DNA of 64,000 nucleotides, taken from positions 17,596,001-17,660,000 of the forward strand of contig JAUCBN010000035.1 in assembly GCA_035048815.1 (NCBI GenBank), given 5' to 3'. This DNA comes from Abelmoschus esculentus (lineage: Eukaryota > Streptophyta > Magnoliopsida > Malvales > Malvaceae). The translations under genes were made by a program, and so were the position numbers. The notes under the pieces are model-generated. The model was given only the letters and a program-made list of their open reading frames with translations. It did not search any database and was not told where the DNA came from. Below, one piece after another: positions 47,401-58,578 of the stretch (position 1 is the stretch's first letter; each line of letters opens with the position of its first letter).

Positions 47401-50400
47401 CAAACCTACAATATGTGTCTAAAACAGCAACTAGCAGATATCTTCACCAAAGCCCTTCCAAGAGTCACTTTCGATGAACTTTCATTCAAACTGGGTATAC
47501 ACAACATATATACGCCAGTTTGAGGGGGAGTGTTAGTTACAATAATATTATTTATGTTAGGATGAGTTCCTATTAAGTAGGAGTTCTATCGATTAGGATA
47601 AACTCCTAATATCTAGGAGTTTTAGTCTTTTAAATCTTTGATCTCATTAAGAGATTAGAGACCTATTTTATTTAGATCTTTTATTCCTTGTAAAACTCTT
47701 TTTCAAGAGTCTATATTAAGCCTTTTGGCTAAGCAATAAAGGATGCAACAGAGACTATTAAACTTTGTTTTCTACGCAACATACCATGCATTTTCTGCAA
47801 TAATTTTCATGATTTTGGTAACCTTTGAGTTATAAAATTAGTCTTCAACAAAGTGAAAATGGATGCAGTGAATGTCTGCACACATTAAAGCATTTTACTT
47901 GGCATACACAAAGACAGATGCATTCCATCTTGAAACTTAAGCGTAGAAGTACAAGAATATTCCAGTTATTCAAACAAATTTAACAGGAAAGATCAGCATC
48001 AAGAAATTTAAGGTAGACGATATTCTACCTTGCAAAGATAATGCATGAGAGTCATCTTGTTATTCCGAGCACGTGTATCTGTGAGTTTAAGGAGACTATC
48101 CAACCGAAAACCAACAGCAGAACCTGTGGGGACAAACCATAAATTACTAAAGCAATTGGAGTAAATTAATGCTTTTTGAAAGATTGTATAGATATGACAT
48201 CTAGGACCTGATTTCTATTCTAAGCAGTTAAGGGGAAAATACAGGATTACAAGATTGTTAACATTGAAGAGACTCAATTAACAATAAGGAAACAGTTAAA
48301 ATACACAACTTATTCAAGAAGAATGACAGAAGGCAAATCAGCAGTGAAATGACTGACCTTGCTTCCCCTTAACAAATCAATCTAAACAGAATGGAATACA
48401 AAAAGATGGCTGCAATAAGATAGTTCTTCATCTATTAATAAGTATACCTCAGTTAAATCACTCACCCCTAGCAGTTCCTTGGTTCAAAGCATTTCCCAAA
48501 GAAAGAATAGTTTGCATGATCCTTTTCAATTTGACTGAATTCCTCACCTGATGAATTTATTGGTGAAACGGTTCAAATGACTAAAATTTTCAGGAAAAGG
48601 AACACCTTCAATTGGAAAATCTAATTTATGTCCAAAAAAGGTTAACTTGCCTCTCCAACAGCTGCGTTTACAATATCCAAACCATTTCTAAGGTCAGAAA
48701 CCTGGAAAGGAGTAATAAGTAACAATTAGGTGACAACAACAGTAGAAAGCTCTCATACAAATCTGACTACGCAGGTTCTCCTCATACCTGGGAATAAAAT
48801 TGTATTTTGAATAAGAAAACTCTTAGCTTAGACTCTACCCGTGGTACTTTCATCAATTCTAGGAAAAACTGTCACCAAATACTGAGCAAATAATCAGATT
48901 ATATGCAAACTAAAGTGTTAAAGAAAAGTGTATAACAGAAAGATACTCTACTGACCTGTTCGCATTTTCCCAAGTTTTCAATGTCTCCCTTATAATTCTG
49001 AAAAATAAATATAATCATCGCCTAAAACATGATTATTTTCATAATTTACACGATGCCATCTACAATTCTTACAATCTGAAAACTCTTACTTCAAGAGCAC
49101 AGATAAAGAAAAATATAAGCACATATTTCAATACCTTGAGTAATTCGATCTCTTCTTTTGTAGGACAAAACTTAATAAGGTTCTCAATCTGATCAGGATC
49201 TAATGCTGCATCATCTAACGCAAGGATTGCGCCCTGCAACGTAGTGGCAGAGGAGCAAAAATGTAAAACATAAATAGAAGAATATTTCAGGGCAACAAAT
49301 TGAAAATGATGTATGGGTTGTTATATAAGTTCAATTTTGGTAATCAAGTTCCGAGGAAAAATGTAATTAAGAAAAGAAACAAAATTATCTAAGCCTAACA
49401 TACGCACACCTATCTATGAATTAAATGCTGACAATTAATAATTGTGAAAAACCATGGTGTCTGTCTTTCGTACATCTAAACTACAGGTTAAGTAGGATTT
49501 ATTTTAAGAGAAATGCCATAGTTCATCTTACTGTCAATTCAGGCAAAGGGATTTTAACTTTTGTGAGCATGATTTCACAATTATATGCCCGCCTAAGTTC
49601 AATCTGCAATATAAATGAATTTCTTGTGAGATAGCAAACTCAGATTAAAGCTTCAGGATGAAAAAATGTTTAACAAGAAGATAAAGAGAAGAATCGACCA
49701 AGAAAAATAACATTATGGAAAATCAGCATCAAGAATCAAGTATGGAAAGTTGACGGGTTTAAAGGAGGAATAATCATTTCAGCCCCAGTTTGGTATAAAA
49801 CAGAATTAAGAACCTTAAGTCAGGCAATCAAGAGAACCAAAAATGAGCTTCAAGCCTTCAACCTGTTCAATTAAAGGGGAGTGCTAATTACCAGCTGCAC
49901 TTTATCAGGTTTCTTGTTTGAGGCATTATTGTTTGATTTCCCCGGCTTGCTCTTTGCAGTCGGTGAAACTGCAGAGAAAAGACTCTCAAGTTCTGACATG
50001 TCAAATTCTGGAGCCCTAGTACAGAAAAAAAAAAAAGAAAATAACGATGTATGAAATTATATAAAGGAAAGTGATTCAATGACAAATGTGTACTTGGCAG
50101 CTTCCTCAGGTTTTTGTGCCTCGGCCCATAAGCTTCCTTGCGAGACCCTCGTTAACTTCATCCAATGATATGGCTTTAGGTTGGCTTTTTTGGTTTGAGT
50201 CTGATTTTTAGAACCTACACGTGCTATTGAACGTCCCCTCATCAAAGGAGCACCAGGAGGTGGTGGTCCTGGTGCTCCTGGAGCTGAAGGTACAGAGACG
50301 GAGGTTGCTCTCGATAATCCCGGAGCTGGAGGAGGTGGCGCGGGTGGTCCTGGAATTGAAGGTATATTACCACTGCTTACTGACACTGGTTTTGCTCTAG

Positions 50401-53400
50401 ATAATCCCGGTGGAGCTGGAGGAGATGGGCCAGGTGGCATGGGTGGACCACCCGGATGAGGGGGTGGCAGTGGCACTGAGGATTGGTTAGAAACTAGGGG
50501 AGGTGGAGGAGGTGGAGGAGGTCCCGGTGTCGTGTTTGAGGAAGCAACATTTGGAGGGGGGGGAGGGGGGGGGGAGGGCTTTTGACTGTTGGAGCTGGAG
50601 ATGCAGTTGAAGACTGAGGCAGGGGATGGGAAACCGAGGGTGATGGAGGTTCGGAAGTCAGATGAGGAGGTGAGGTTCTGTCAGATTGGGATGATTGCTT
50701 TGGAGCAGTAGGGGGAAAAGAAGGGATCTGAGAAGCAGAAGATGGGGTTGAAGCAGAGTTCTGAATGGGATAAGATGTTACTGAACGAGGAGGCAAGGCA
50801 GATGGGGTTGAAGCAGAGTTCCCAATGGCATAAGATGCTACTGAACGAGGAGGCAAGGCAGCTTCATTGGTAGATTGTGTACCATATGAAGAAGGTTTCA
50901 GTGCAGAAAGAGACGGAGCAGAATGCTGCATAAGTAATTGTGTATCTGATAAAGAAAGAGTCGGAACGGACTGCTGCATAAGTAATTGTGTATCTGATAA
51001 AGAAAGAGTCGGAACGGACTGCTGCATAAGTAATTGTGTATCTGATAAAGAAAGAGACGGAACGGACTGCTGCATAAGTAAATGTGTATCTGATAGAGAA
51101 AGAGACGGAACAGAGTGCTGCATAAGTAATAGTGTATCTGATAAAGAAAGAGACGGAGCAGATGAAGTTGATGGTTGAATCTGTTCTTCTTGAGGTTCAA
51201 TCTTCTTTCTAACCGAATTTGCATCCATGGTTGGTTTGAATTGTGCAGGCTGTTGTGGGGCAACTTGAGATTCCTGAATTTCGATCTTCCTTCTACTTGA
51301 ATTGGCTTCTGCAGATGGTTGAACTTGAATAGAGGTCTTACAATGTTCTGCTCCTTGTGGAACAACTTGAATAGAGGTCTTACAATGTTCTGCTCCTTGT
51401 GGACCAACTTGTAATTCAGTTTTCCCCTTAATTGGAACCGAAGGTGGTCTGGAATAGTGTGCAGACATTTGGGGAGCAACCTGGATTTCCTGTGGTTCAA
51501 ACTTCTTTCGACTTGCATTTTCATCCGATTTCTTAAAAGAGAGTGCAGATTCTTTCTCCGAACTAGAGTATGTTTGACTAGGGCTGATGCGTTCTACTAA
51601 CTGTGATTTTGATTTCTCCTTGAGAGAAACCGTCTCCAATTTTTCTTCTAGTCTTTCTGATGGAAAATGCTGAAGTACATTTGCTGCATCTGTTGTAGGA
51701 GATAGCCAATCACCATTGCTAAAAATCTCTTGGACCTTAGCAAAAGCTTCCATGGGAAGACCACCTTTCTCCTCAACACCCGGTGAACCATTTGAAAAGG
51801 AAGAAGTTCGAGTATCCATATCTGAGAAAACAACCTTCACCCACACATAAGATAATAACTATTCAAAAACCAAATAGCGCACAACAAAAATACCAAGGAT
51901 AAAGGAAGATGAATATATACCTCTGCTCTAAAATCCTTTGGAAATCGGTCCTTAGAATTCCATAAGATGTCGATTTCTTCACGGTTAAGCATCAAAACAT
52001 GTGATTTTATAAAGGCTGTATTGAACACGACCCTGAACATCATTAACTCCCGCTGCCGATCACCATCTAAACTAAAACATTCAACCACAACATCACCCAC
52101 AACATGACAACGGATGTCTATTTTAACTAGTTCGTTATCCACCTGCAAGAATAAGTGAAGATTTAAATATATAAAGAGGAGTCACTTCAGTTCTGAAGTT
52201 GACAGTAAAAGATGTCTCATTGTGGAAGGGTACGAAGAATAAGTAGTTTACTTCCAAAATAAAATAATACTGTAAAATGATATTATTACTTAGATAAAAG
52301 AAGAATCAGACTCACCTGCCTGTAATACCGAATAAGTTTACTCTTCTTTGGTGTAGAGAAGAGAACTTTGGGGTTCTTATCAGTAGCCATCAAAGGATCA
52401 TGTCCATATATCCTGAATATTGGACGGCAGCCCCCCTCACCATCCATATTAGGAGTACTTCTTAGAATAACACAGTCTAATGTAAGTGGTTTATCTGATG
52501 GAGGCCATTGTGAGCCCACATTGCTCCTAGAGACATACTGAAGGTACCTTATTTGAGAGGATAGTGGATTCAAGGGAGACGTCAACTGCAAAAGCTCACG
52601 AGGTGCTCGCTTATAGATCAACTCTAATGTTTTGTGCTCGCTATTTGACTGCTTCCGATATAACATGAGAGCGGCAAGCAAAAATGCCAAAACTGGCCAC
52701 CCACCTCGTTCGCAATGCATTAAGATCAAATTGTGTTGCCCAAGTGAGAACCAGTTTTCACTAGATTTCAAGAAATGACGGATCACCTCGATAGTGAGTA
52801 TTGGGCAACCTTCATATTGACGAGGATAATCCATCACGGTCATATTATACTCAGACAATATGGTGGCAATCCGACTTTGGTGCTCTCCTTCTCGGAAGTT
52901 AAAGACCATGAATGAGACATCAGGAAAGTGACTACGGAGTTTACCCAATATGCCTTCAATGTGGACTTTAAATACATTGTCTTCCCAAATGTCCGTTGAA
53001 AAGCAGCTACTAAAAACTAAAAATGCATACAACAGAGCTTTGATTATTTAATGGGTGGTTCGATAATTGTTTCCGGTGACTGGTAAGCAAACCACAGATG
53101 ATCATAAAGTGCCACACAAGAGAAAATCAGTTGTTTACTCGCATATTTCTCCTACAGCAGTAAGTAGAAACTAGAAACCGCTCTTACAGGAAAACAACAG
53201 TATACATCATATTGAAATTAGGGCCATAAATGAGAGGTTTTAAACATGTCATAAGATAATCTGCATCCTAAACCAACAGCCTCTCTCTGCATATAAAACT
53301 AACTTGCAATATAGTTACATTATGCAGATTGATGAATATAGTCCATTGAAGAAACCCTAATTCAAAGGCTATGCAGCATGCATTTGATCTTAGTTTTTTT

Positions 53401-53686
53401 TTCTTATTCTTTTCGAATCCAGTTTCATGCCATTGCACCCTCAAATTACATAATCTACGTTATGACAATCTCATCATGAAAACACTTGGAACAAAAACTT
53501 GAATGCAATTGCATTTCCCATTGGGGTGTCTAATATTTCGTAATCTCATTATCGTTATATTTAACATTCGTAGAAGCAAATTAAATTAGAAAGGGGTAAA
53601 AAGAAAAACCTACCATAAACTCTTTCAGAGATTTCCACAAGCCCCTCAAGCGGCTTCTTACTAAATAATTTCTTAAACAATGCCAT
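41464..53686 (-). CDS. Class II formin (PTEN-like domain, FH1, FH2), 17 exons, about 1276 aa if the FH1 frame is continuous
   Basis: Exons (minus): 53686-53614, 53016-52316, 52142-51921, 51834-50094, 50015-49892, 49603-49532, 49233-49135, 48997-48956, 48868-48788, 48701-48651, 48547-48466, 48123-48029, 43568-43497, 43407-43291, 42335-42267, 42174-42108, 41585-41464. Start MALFKKLFSKKPLEGLVEIS. Exons 1-3 encode a PTEN phosphatase-like and C2 domain; the P-loop reads HCERGGWP, lacking the catalytic Arg, as in other plant class II formins, so it should bind phosphoinositides and not hydrolyse them. Exon 4 holds a long linker and proline-rich FH1, then FH2 begins at NLKPYHWMKLTRVSQGSLWA. FH2 runs through exons 5-17 (FDMSELESLFSA, FCPTKEEIELLK, FFLELMKVPRVESKLRVF, LGNALNQGTARG, FRLDSLLKLTDTRARNNKMT). 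It nucleates actin filaments. Sum of exons is 3830 nt, one short of a whole number of codons, because a C is missing in the FH1 homopolymer. Intron 10 uses a GC donor and intron 12 holds nested transposons. Confidence 0.93.
42594..43135. repeat. Three-copy 180-bp tandem repeat in formin intron 14
   Basis: Units start at 42594, 42774 and 42954, each with ttaaa(a)gctcaagagctttt, then gaccaaagtctcgtatcaca, then ccgattaaaaactttatgaa. Copies differ at only a few positions. The intron (42336-43290) keeps normal splice borders. Confidence 0.97.
44361..44690 (-). mobile_element. 3' LTR of the nested element
   Basis: 330 bp, aligned base for base with the other LTR at an offset of 1260. At all five differences this copy has A or T where the other has G or C. 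Its transcription-start end reads TATTAG instead of TGTTAG, so the terminal dinucleotide is mutated. Confidence 0.95.
44985..45365. repeat. 68-bp tandem repeats inside the nested LTR element
   Basis: The unit gctaaactataaccttttca, then tctatctttttggatgg, then ggctaagatagaaccaaata, then gtttttaag occurs about five times, with one interruption at 45055-45150 by a copy of a ccctcaag(c/t)tggt phrase that also occurs at 44693 and 44900. Confidence 0.85.
45621..45950 (-). mobile_element. 5' LTR of the nested element, with PBS at 45607-45620
   Basis: Intact TGTTAG...TCACA termini on the minus strand. The adjacent primer site is complementary to initiator tRNA-Met, which is typical of copia-group and TRIM-like elements. 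Confidence 0.95.
47531..47781 (+). mobile_element. 3' LTR of the intronic copia element
   Basis: It starts tgttagttacaat directly after the polypurine tract and ends ttctacgcaaca, giving TGTT...AACA ends and 251 bp. tatattaagcctttt near 47710 may be its TATA region. No matching 5' LTR was found upstream of 43738. Confidence 0.75.
50560..50580 (-). other. Homopolymer frameshift site in formin FH1
   Basis: The plus strand reads g8 a g10 a ggg. With ten C on the coding strand the frame leaves proline codons and ends at about 50494 in an unrelated tail (QMLLPQTRHRDLLHLLHLP). One more C would give an unbroken polyproline run joining to PLPPPHPGGPPMPPGPSPPA and the FH2 domain, and would make the whole CDS divisible by three. 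Confidence 0.9.
50911..51150 (-). repeat. Coding minisatellite in formin exon 4: five 48-bp units (16 aa each)
   Basis: Five tandem copies encode S(V/A)P(S/T)LSLSDT(L/H/Q)LLMQ(Q/H). The period is exactly 48 bp, so the frame is kept, and copies differ by only a few bases, pointing to recent expansion. The repeat lies in the linker between the PTEN-like domain and FH1. Confidence 0.97.
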
Positions 53687-54250
53687 TGTTGTTCCAAGAT
53701 GAAATCAGCCGAGAGAAAGAAACGTTGACGTTGAGCTAAAATAGATGAACGAAGGGGTGACATGATTGCAATGGACCATGACAGGGGAATGTGGGTGTTC
53801 CCAAGCAACGAATTTTAGGGCAAGAGTCGGAGAAACTTAGCATTCATTTATTCAATGGACGTTAAGAGATTAAAGAGTTAGGTTTTGGATAGAAATGGAG
53901 GGAAAAGGGGAGGATATTCTGAAACATGGAAAGGGATTTGGGAAAGGTTTGATCGTTACTAATGGCTACTGCGGCTGAAGAATAATGATAATAATATTGA
54001 AGAAAAAGAGACAAAGATCTAAGCTTTGTCTCTTCCCTGCCTCTGCCTCTTCTCTGCCTCTGTTGGGTTCTTTTTGTGTACGTTCATGGATGACGATAAC
54101 GACGGGTCCTTGTTTCATTTTTCTCTTTTCATTATTGCCCTTTTCTTTCGTTTTGGTTTTCTTTTTTTTTTTTCCGTTGATAACAAAAAGTCAATAATCG
54201 TCCCACATTTTTATTCATCTAAAAAATAATTATAAAAAATATATCAACTA
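53687..54250. promoter_or_regulatory. Leader and promoter region of the formin gene
   Basis: The formin ATG at 53686 lacks a longer in-frame upstream extension, so this is leader and promoter. 54110-54170 is a long pyrimidine run on the plus strand (purine on the coding strand), as is common in plant leaders. The plus-strand open frames at 53985-54229 come from this run and are not genes. Confidence 0.5.
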
Positions 54251-54934
54251 TAGGAGTGTTCATAATTGGATACTTAAAATTTTTGGGTACTAAAATGTTG
54301 GCCCATGATTCGACTCATAAAAATTGGATACCCGTAAATTGAGTACCCGCAAAATTAAGCACACGTAAAATCGGGTATTAGGTACCCGGTTTAATTTTTT
54401 ATATTTTTTAAATTATTTTTTTAAAAAATATATATAAGAAAAATTTAAAATTTTATAATATATATTTCAAACACAAAATTATTGATTTGAGATAGATTTT
54501 AAAGATAAATATTTATATTAAAGTTTATCGATAGAAGAACGTATTATTCCTGACTATAATTTTTCTTTCAAATCTCATATTAATAAATTAATATAAATAT
54601 TTATGAAAAATTCAGAACTTAAAACTATATAATACAAGTATAAAAAGAAGTTAAGGATTTAAAATTAATTTAAGAGAAAAGTAATAAAAAATATATAATA
54701 AAAATATAATATAAAATTTAAAAATATATATTTATTAAAATTACCGGGTCGGGTCGGATACCCGATTCTTAAGAAATTTTGGCCTTGACTCGGCCCAACT
54801 ATCCGGAAAAAATACAGGTCGGGTACCTGTCCCGAAAAAATCTGGTATTTTATTATAAATACCCGATAATTTTTAATTGGGTAAGCGGGTCAACAGGTCG
54901 GGTAGTTCGAGTTGGGTATTTTTGAACACCCGTA
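54251..54934. mobile_element. hAT-type MITE, 684 bp, copy 1 of a pair
   Basis: Termini taggagtgttca and, inverted, tacgggtgttca. Flanking octamers atcaacta (54243-54250) and ataaatta (54935-54942) agree at six of eight places. Subterminal zones carry many gggtac, gggtatt and cgggtcgggt phrases in both orientations. The centre is AT-rich and has no frame. Confidence 0.68.
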
Positions 54935-55046
54935 ATAAATTATAATAATTTTATATTAAATTAGAAGAAGGAGAATGTCACCGGAACGTTAGAATTAAGT
55001 TATAAACGAGGAAAGATAGAATGCGATTAATTCGAGTTTTATTTGG

Positions 55047-55876
55047 TAGGAATGTTTAAATTTGGGTATCTGGATATTCAGGTATTCAAAGTATCAGGTA
55101 TTCGGAGAATTGGTTATTTAAAAAATCGGTACATGCCTTGATCCAGATTTTTGGGTACTCGAAAATTCGGGTAACGAGTACCTGATTTTTTAATTTTTTA
55201 TAAATTTTAAATTTAATCTTAAAAATATATAAATTTAAAAGTTTGAATTACATAATCTAATATTCAAACATAAAATTTTAATACTCTATTTACATAATCT
55301 AAACATAAAGTTTAAGACTCAAATTACACAATCTAATTCAAAACAAAACATAGACCTAAGGGATTTTTTAATATTTTTAATTTATATATTATAAATAATA
55401 ATAAAAGAAAAGATGTAAAATTTAGAAAATAATACTTATTATTTAATATTTTAAATTTATTTTAATTTTTTAATTAATTTAATTTATTTTAATAAAATAA
55501 TACATATCTAAATATATACCGATTCGTAAAATTAAATTTATTATTTTAAATAAATCTTAATTTACTTTTTACAATGGGTGTCTACTTTTGTTTTTGAAAA
55601 TTAAGTTTGAGACATCTAAACTTAAAAATTAAGTTGTTTGATTTGAGAAAATAATAAATATAAAGTTATTTTATTTAAATAATAATTATATTTAAAAATA
55701 AAAAATATAAGAATCAGGTACCCAAAATTTTTTAATTTTATGACCCAAGCCCGATCCGAAAAATGACGGACCGTGTACCCAACCCGAATAATAATTGTTT
55801 TTTGGTAAATACTAGATTATTTAGGTTCGGGTAGTCGGGTCGGATTGGTCGGGTTAAGTATTTTTGAAGACCCCTA
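55047..55876. mobile_element. hAT-type MITE, 830 bp, copy 2 of the pair
   Basis: Termini taggaatgttta and, inverted, taggggtcttca. Flanking octamers ttatttgg (55039-55046) and ttgtttgg (55877-55884) agree at seven of eight places. It shares the gggtat/gggtac and cccgacc subterminal phrases with copy 1, only 112 bp away, but the two interiors differ. Confidence 0.75.
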
Positions 55877-55884
55877 TTGTTTGG

Positions 55885-57885
55885 TTAAAGTTTGATTTAA
55901 TTAAATTCGATTCGAGTTTTTAACGAGTTGAGTCAGACTACTTTATACCTAATTCAAAAAATTGGTGAGGTACTTAAAAATATAACATACTAAAATTTTA
56001 ATTTTTATAATTTAAAATCTAAATTCCTAAACTTAAAACCTTAAAATATAAATTCTAAATTTTAAATTCTAAACTCTATATCTTAAATTTTAAACCCTAA
56101 ATTAAAATCGTATACCTTAAAATTAACAAGCTTTCGTTTACATAACTTGTGTATCAAAAAAATTTTCTTGATAAAGCTTTAAATGAGACAGACAAATTTT
56201 AAGCTACTCAAATCTAACACGATCAAAGATCGGTCAACACTTACTCGTTTAAACTCAAATCAAGCTTGAACTCAACTTGAGTTCTTAACGAGCCGAGTCG
56301 AACTCAAATTTTTTAGACTCGTAAAATTATTTAAGTTTAAACTTAACTCAAAATCTTAACAAATTAAATTTAACACTACTCAAACTTGACTCAATTTATT
56401 TACGACTCTAACTAAAACAATACGATAATTAACATGAATTATGGATTATGTATTAATACGTTCATGAGTAACTATATTAAAATCTCGATAAAATAAAATC
56501 AAAATTTGAGAAAGAAAATCTATAAAAAAATTGAGAAGAATTTTTTTTAATAATAATAGGGATAAATTTTAGGGTATATATTGCGTTAAAATTTAAATCA
56601 TATAAAATAAAAAAAAATATTATAAGAATAAATTTAAAGTTTATTTATCATCCAAAAAAGGAAGGAGACTTGGGTAAAAGAGATTATGTTTTAGAATAAA
56701 TTTGTATGATATGATATTTATGATTGATGTCAGGGGTAGTTTTAAGATTCTAGAGTCCCTGTGCAATTTATTAAATTGTTACCTTTAAAAGCAATTGTTT
56801 ATAGTTCTAAAATTGTGGCTCTTAGAAGCAATTATTCTTTTTAGGGGTCTGTGCGGTCGTTTCTATTACGTATGTTCAGAACCTCACTGGTTCTACAGAA
56901 ACAATAGGAATATAAATAATCAATAAGATTTTATAATCAGTTGTCACATTTAATACATAATTATAACATTCTAACAATTATAATGTATCTTTTTTAAGAT
57001 TATTTTTAAAATTTTTACAATGAATTTTAAAATTAATATCAATTAATGAAAGAAGCTTATCAAAATTTTGAGATCCTCTTTTTTAAAATCTTATGCATTC
57101 GCTCTTATTTCGTCTGTCCAAAATCTTTATCGCCCGGTGCTCATGAAAGTCGATTGTCTGTGAGTTACGTAGGTACAAAGGTACTTATTAAAAGGACGGA
57201 ATGTTTGACAAACATGTTTAAAATCTTAGTATAGCTGGACATAAAGGACACTTCTTAAGCTACAAGATGCACTCAGACAAACTCACTCTTTTCGAGACAA
57301 AGATAGATTTGGAAGGACATTCAACATAAATAAGACAGAGACTGTTTTCGGGTGGATTAGTTATCTTTAGATATTTTTTATCTCATGGTTCATAGGATTA
57401 GATAGATAACCAGCTAAAAGTCAAATGCTGCTCATTTTATGCGAAAGACATAGAAATTAGAGATTATTTTTCGAAAACTATAAGTATTCTTTAAACCTCT
57501 AAATATTAATCATCAATGAATGAGAATTTGTCTGCTTATCTCTTGGCTGAGCGGTTATAAGAGAAGTCCCATAGAACAACCATCACCAAATTGGTACGAA
57601 GGAATTATAATTACTACATAGAATAAGAACGAATTAAAAAATTATATGGTAAAACTTCGACGTTGGAGCAGGTTATCTTTCCTATTATTTTTGCTAAGAC
57701 CGAAAGTTGTAATCTTGTATAGTTTATAGTTGCTTATATAAAAATCATTTTTATTATTTTTGTTGATAAATTACATGTCCATTATACGATGATTCATGTT
57801 CAAGATTTGTGGTTTTCCCTCCTAATAATGTCTTCTCCAAAGTTTGAACCCGAGTTTTCTCTTTGGGAGAGCAATGTGCCTTGCC
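55885..57885. other. Intergenic, AT-rich
   Basis: 55900-56420 has cgagtt and actcaa phrases like those in the 20906-21690 MITE and may be its decayed relative. 56700-57880 is somewhat richer in GC but no protein can be recognised, including the 62-codon frame at 57046-57234. Confidence 0.4.
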
Positions 57886-58578
57886 ATTGCACCTAGGGAT
57901 GTAAAAAGCAGACCCGACCTGGAAACCCGCCTAAAATCTGTTCGAGTCGAAACTTGGTTTGACCCGAGGATGTAATGATCCGAACCTGATCTATATCTGA
58001 CTGTTGTTGACCCGAACTCGAGTTGGACTTGTTACTGTAATAACCGGCCCCGAACTGTATCCGACCGAGAATGACATGAACCTGATTTCAACCTGTTACT
58101 GTAAACCTAAAACTCGACCTGTATCCAACTGAACCGAACCGAACCCGAGTCTGACCTGGAAAATAATCGATATTACCCTAGTGAATCGACCCGAGACCTG
58201 ATTTTACCTGACCTGTTTTGAACTCGACCTGTTTTGAACATGACCTGATAAATGACCCGATTTATTTTGTACCCGATCTGTTATTGACCTGAACTAATAT
58301 TAACAAAACTTAATATTTACATGACATATAATTAAATATACTATAATTTGATGAATTTAAAATATTGGTAAATGTAATTAGGCTTAAAAAATAGAATTAG
58401 ACATGAGAATTAATTTAGGATTAATATTTAATTATAGTATTACATATTTAATTAAATTAATTTATTTACTATTTTATTTAGTTTTAATGTATTTAATTTT
58501 AATTATAATTTTAAATTAAATACATATATTATATTATTAATATATATACGTTAACTCATAAACAAATTAAATATATAT

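Larger units (their letters stand above)
43738..47781 (+). mobile_element. 5'-truncated Ty1/copia retrotransposon in formin intron 12 (opposite orientation)
   Basis: From 43744 the plus strand encodes the integrase-RT linker of copia (LEVYSRRKKA, then DDFSIAIRKGVRKCTTHPIS). It is interrupted by a second element at 44361-45950 and resumes at 45956 in the same context (LPKNVTEALQNPEWRRAVEE). RT follows: ARLIAKGFSQTYGIDYQETF near 46170, CKLKKSLYGLKQSPRAWFDR near 46400, and the catalytic YVDDIIITGN near 46560. RNase H ends at about 47480 (DSQSAMSIAKNPVQHDRTKH). Several stops and shifts break it, for example after 46303 and 46834. The polypurine tract is ttgagggggag (47520-47530). The 5' LTR, gag and most of integrase are missing, so the copy is dead. 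Host intron 12 (43569-48028) is enlarged to 4460 bp by it. Confidence 0.9.

Noticed and set aside
50898..51524. 208-codon alternative frame with LFLYQIH repeats
   Set aside because: It is the 48-bp minisatellite of formin exon 4 read in another frame; the formin frame continues both exon neighbours.
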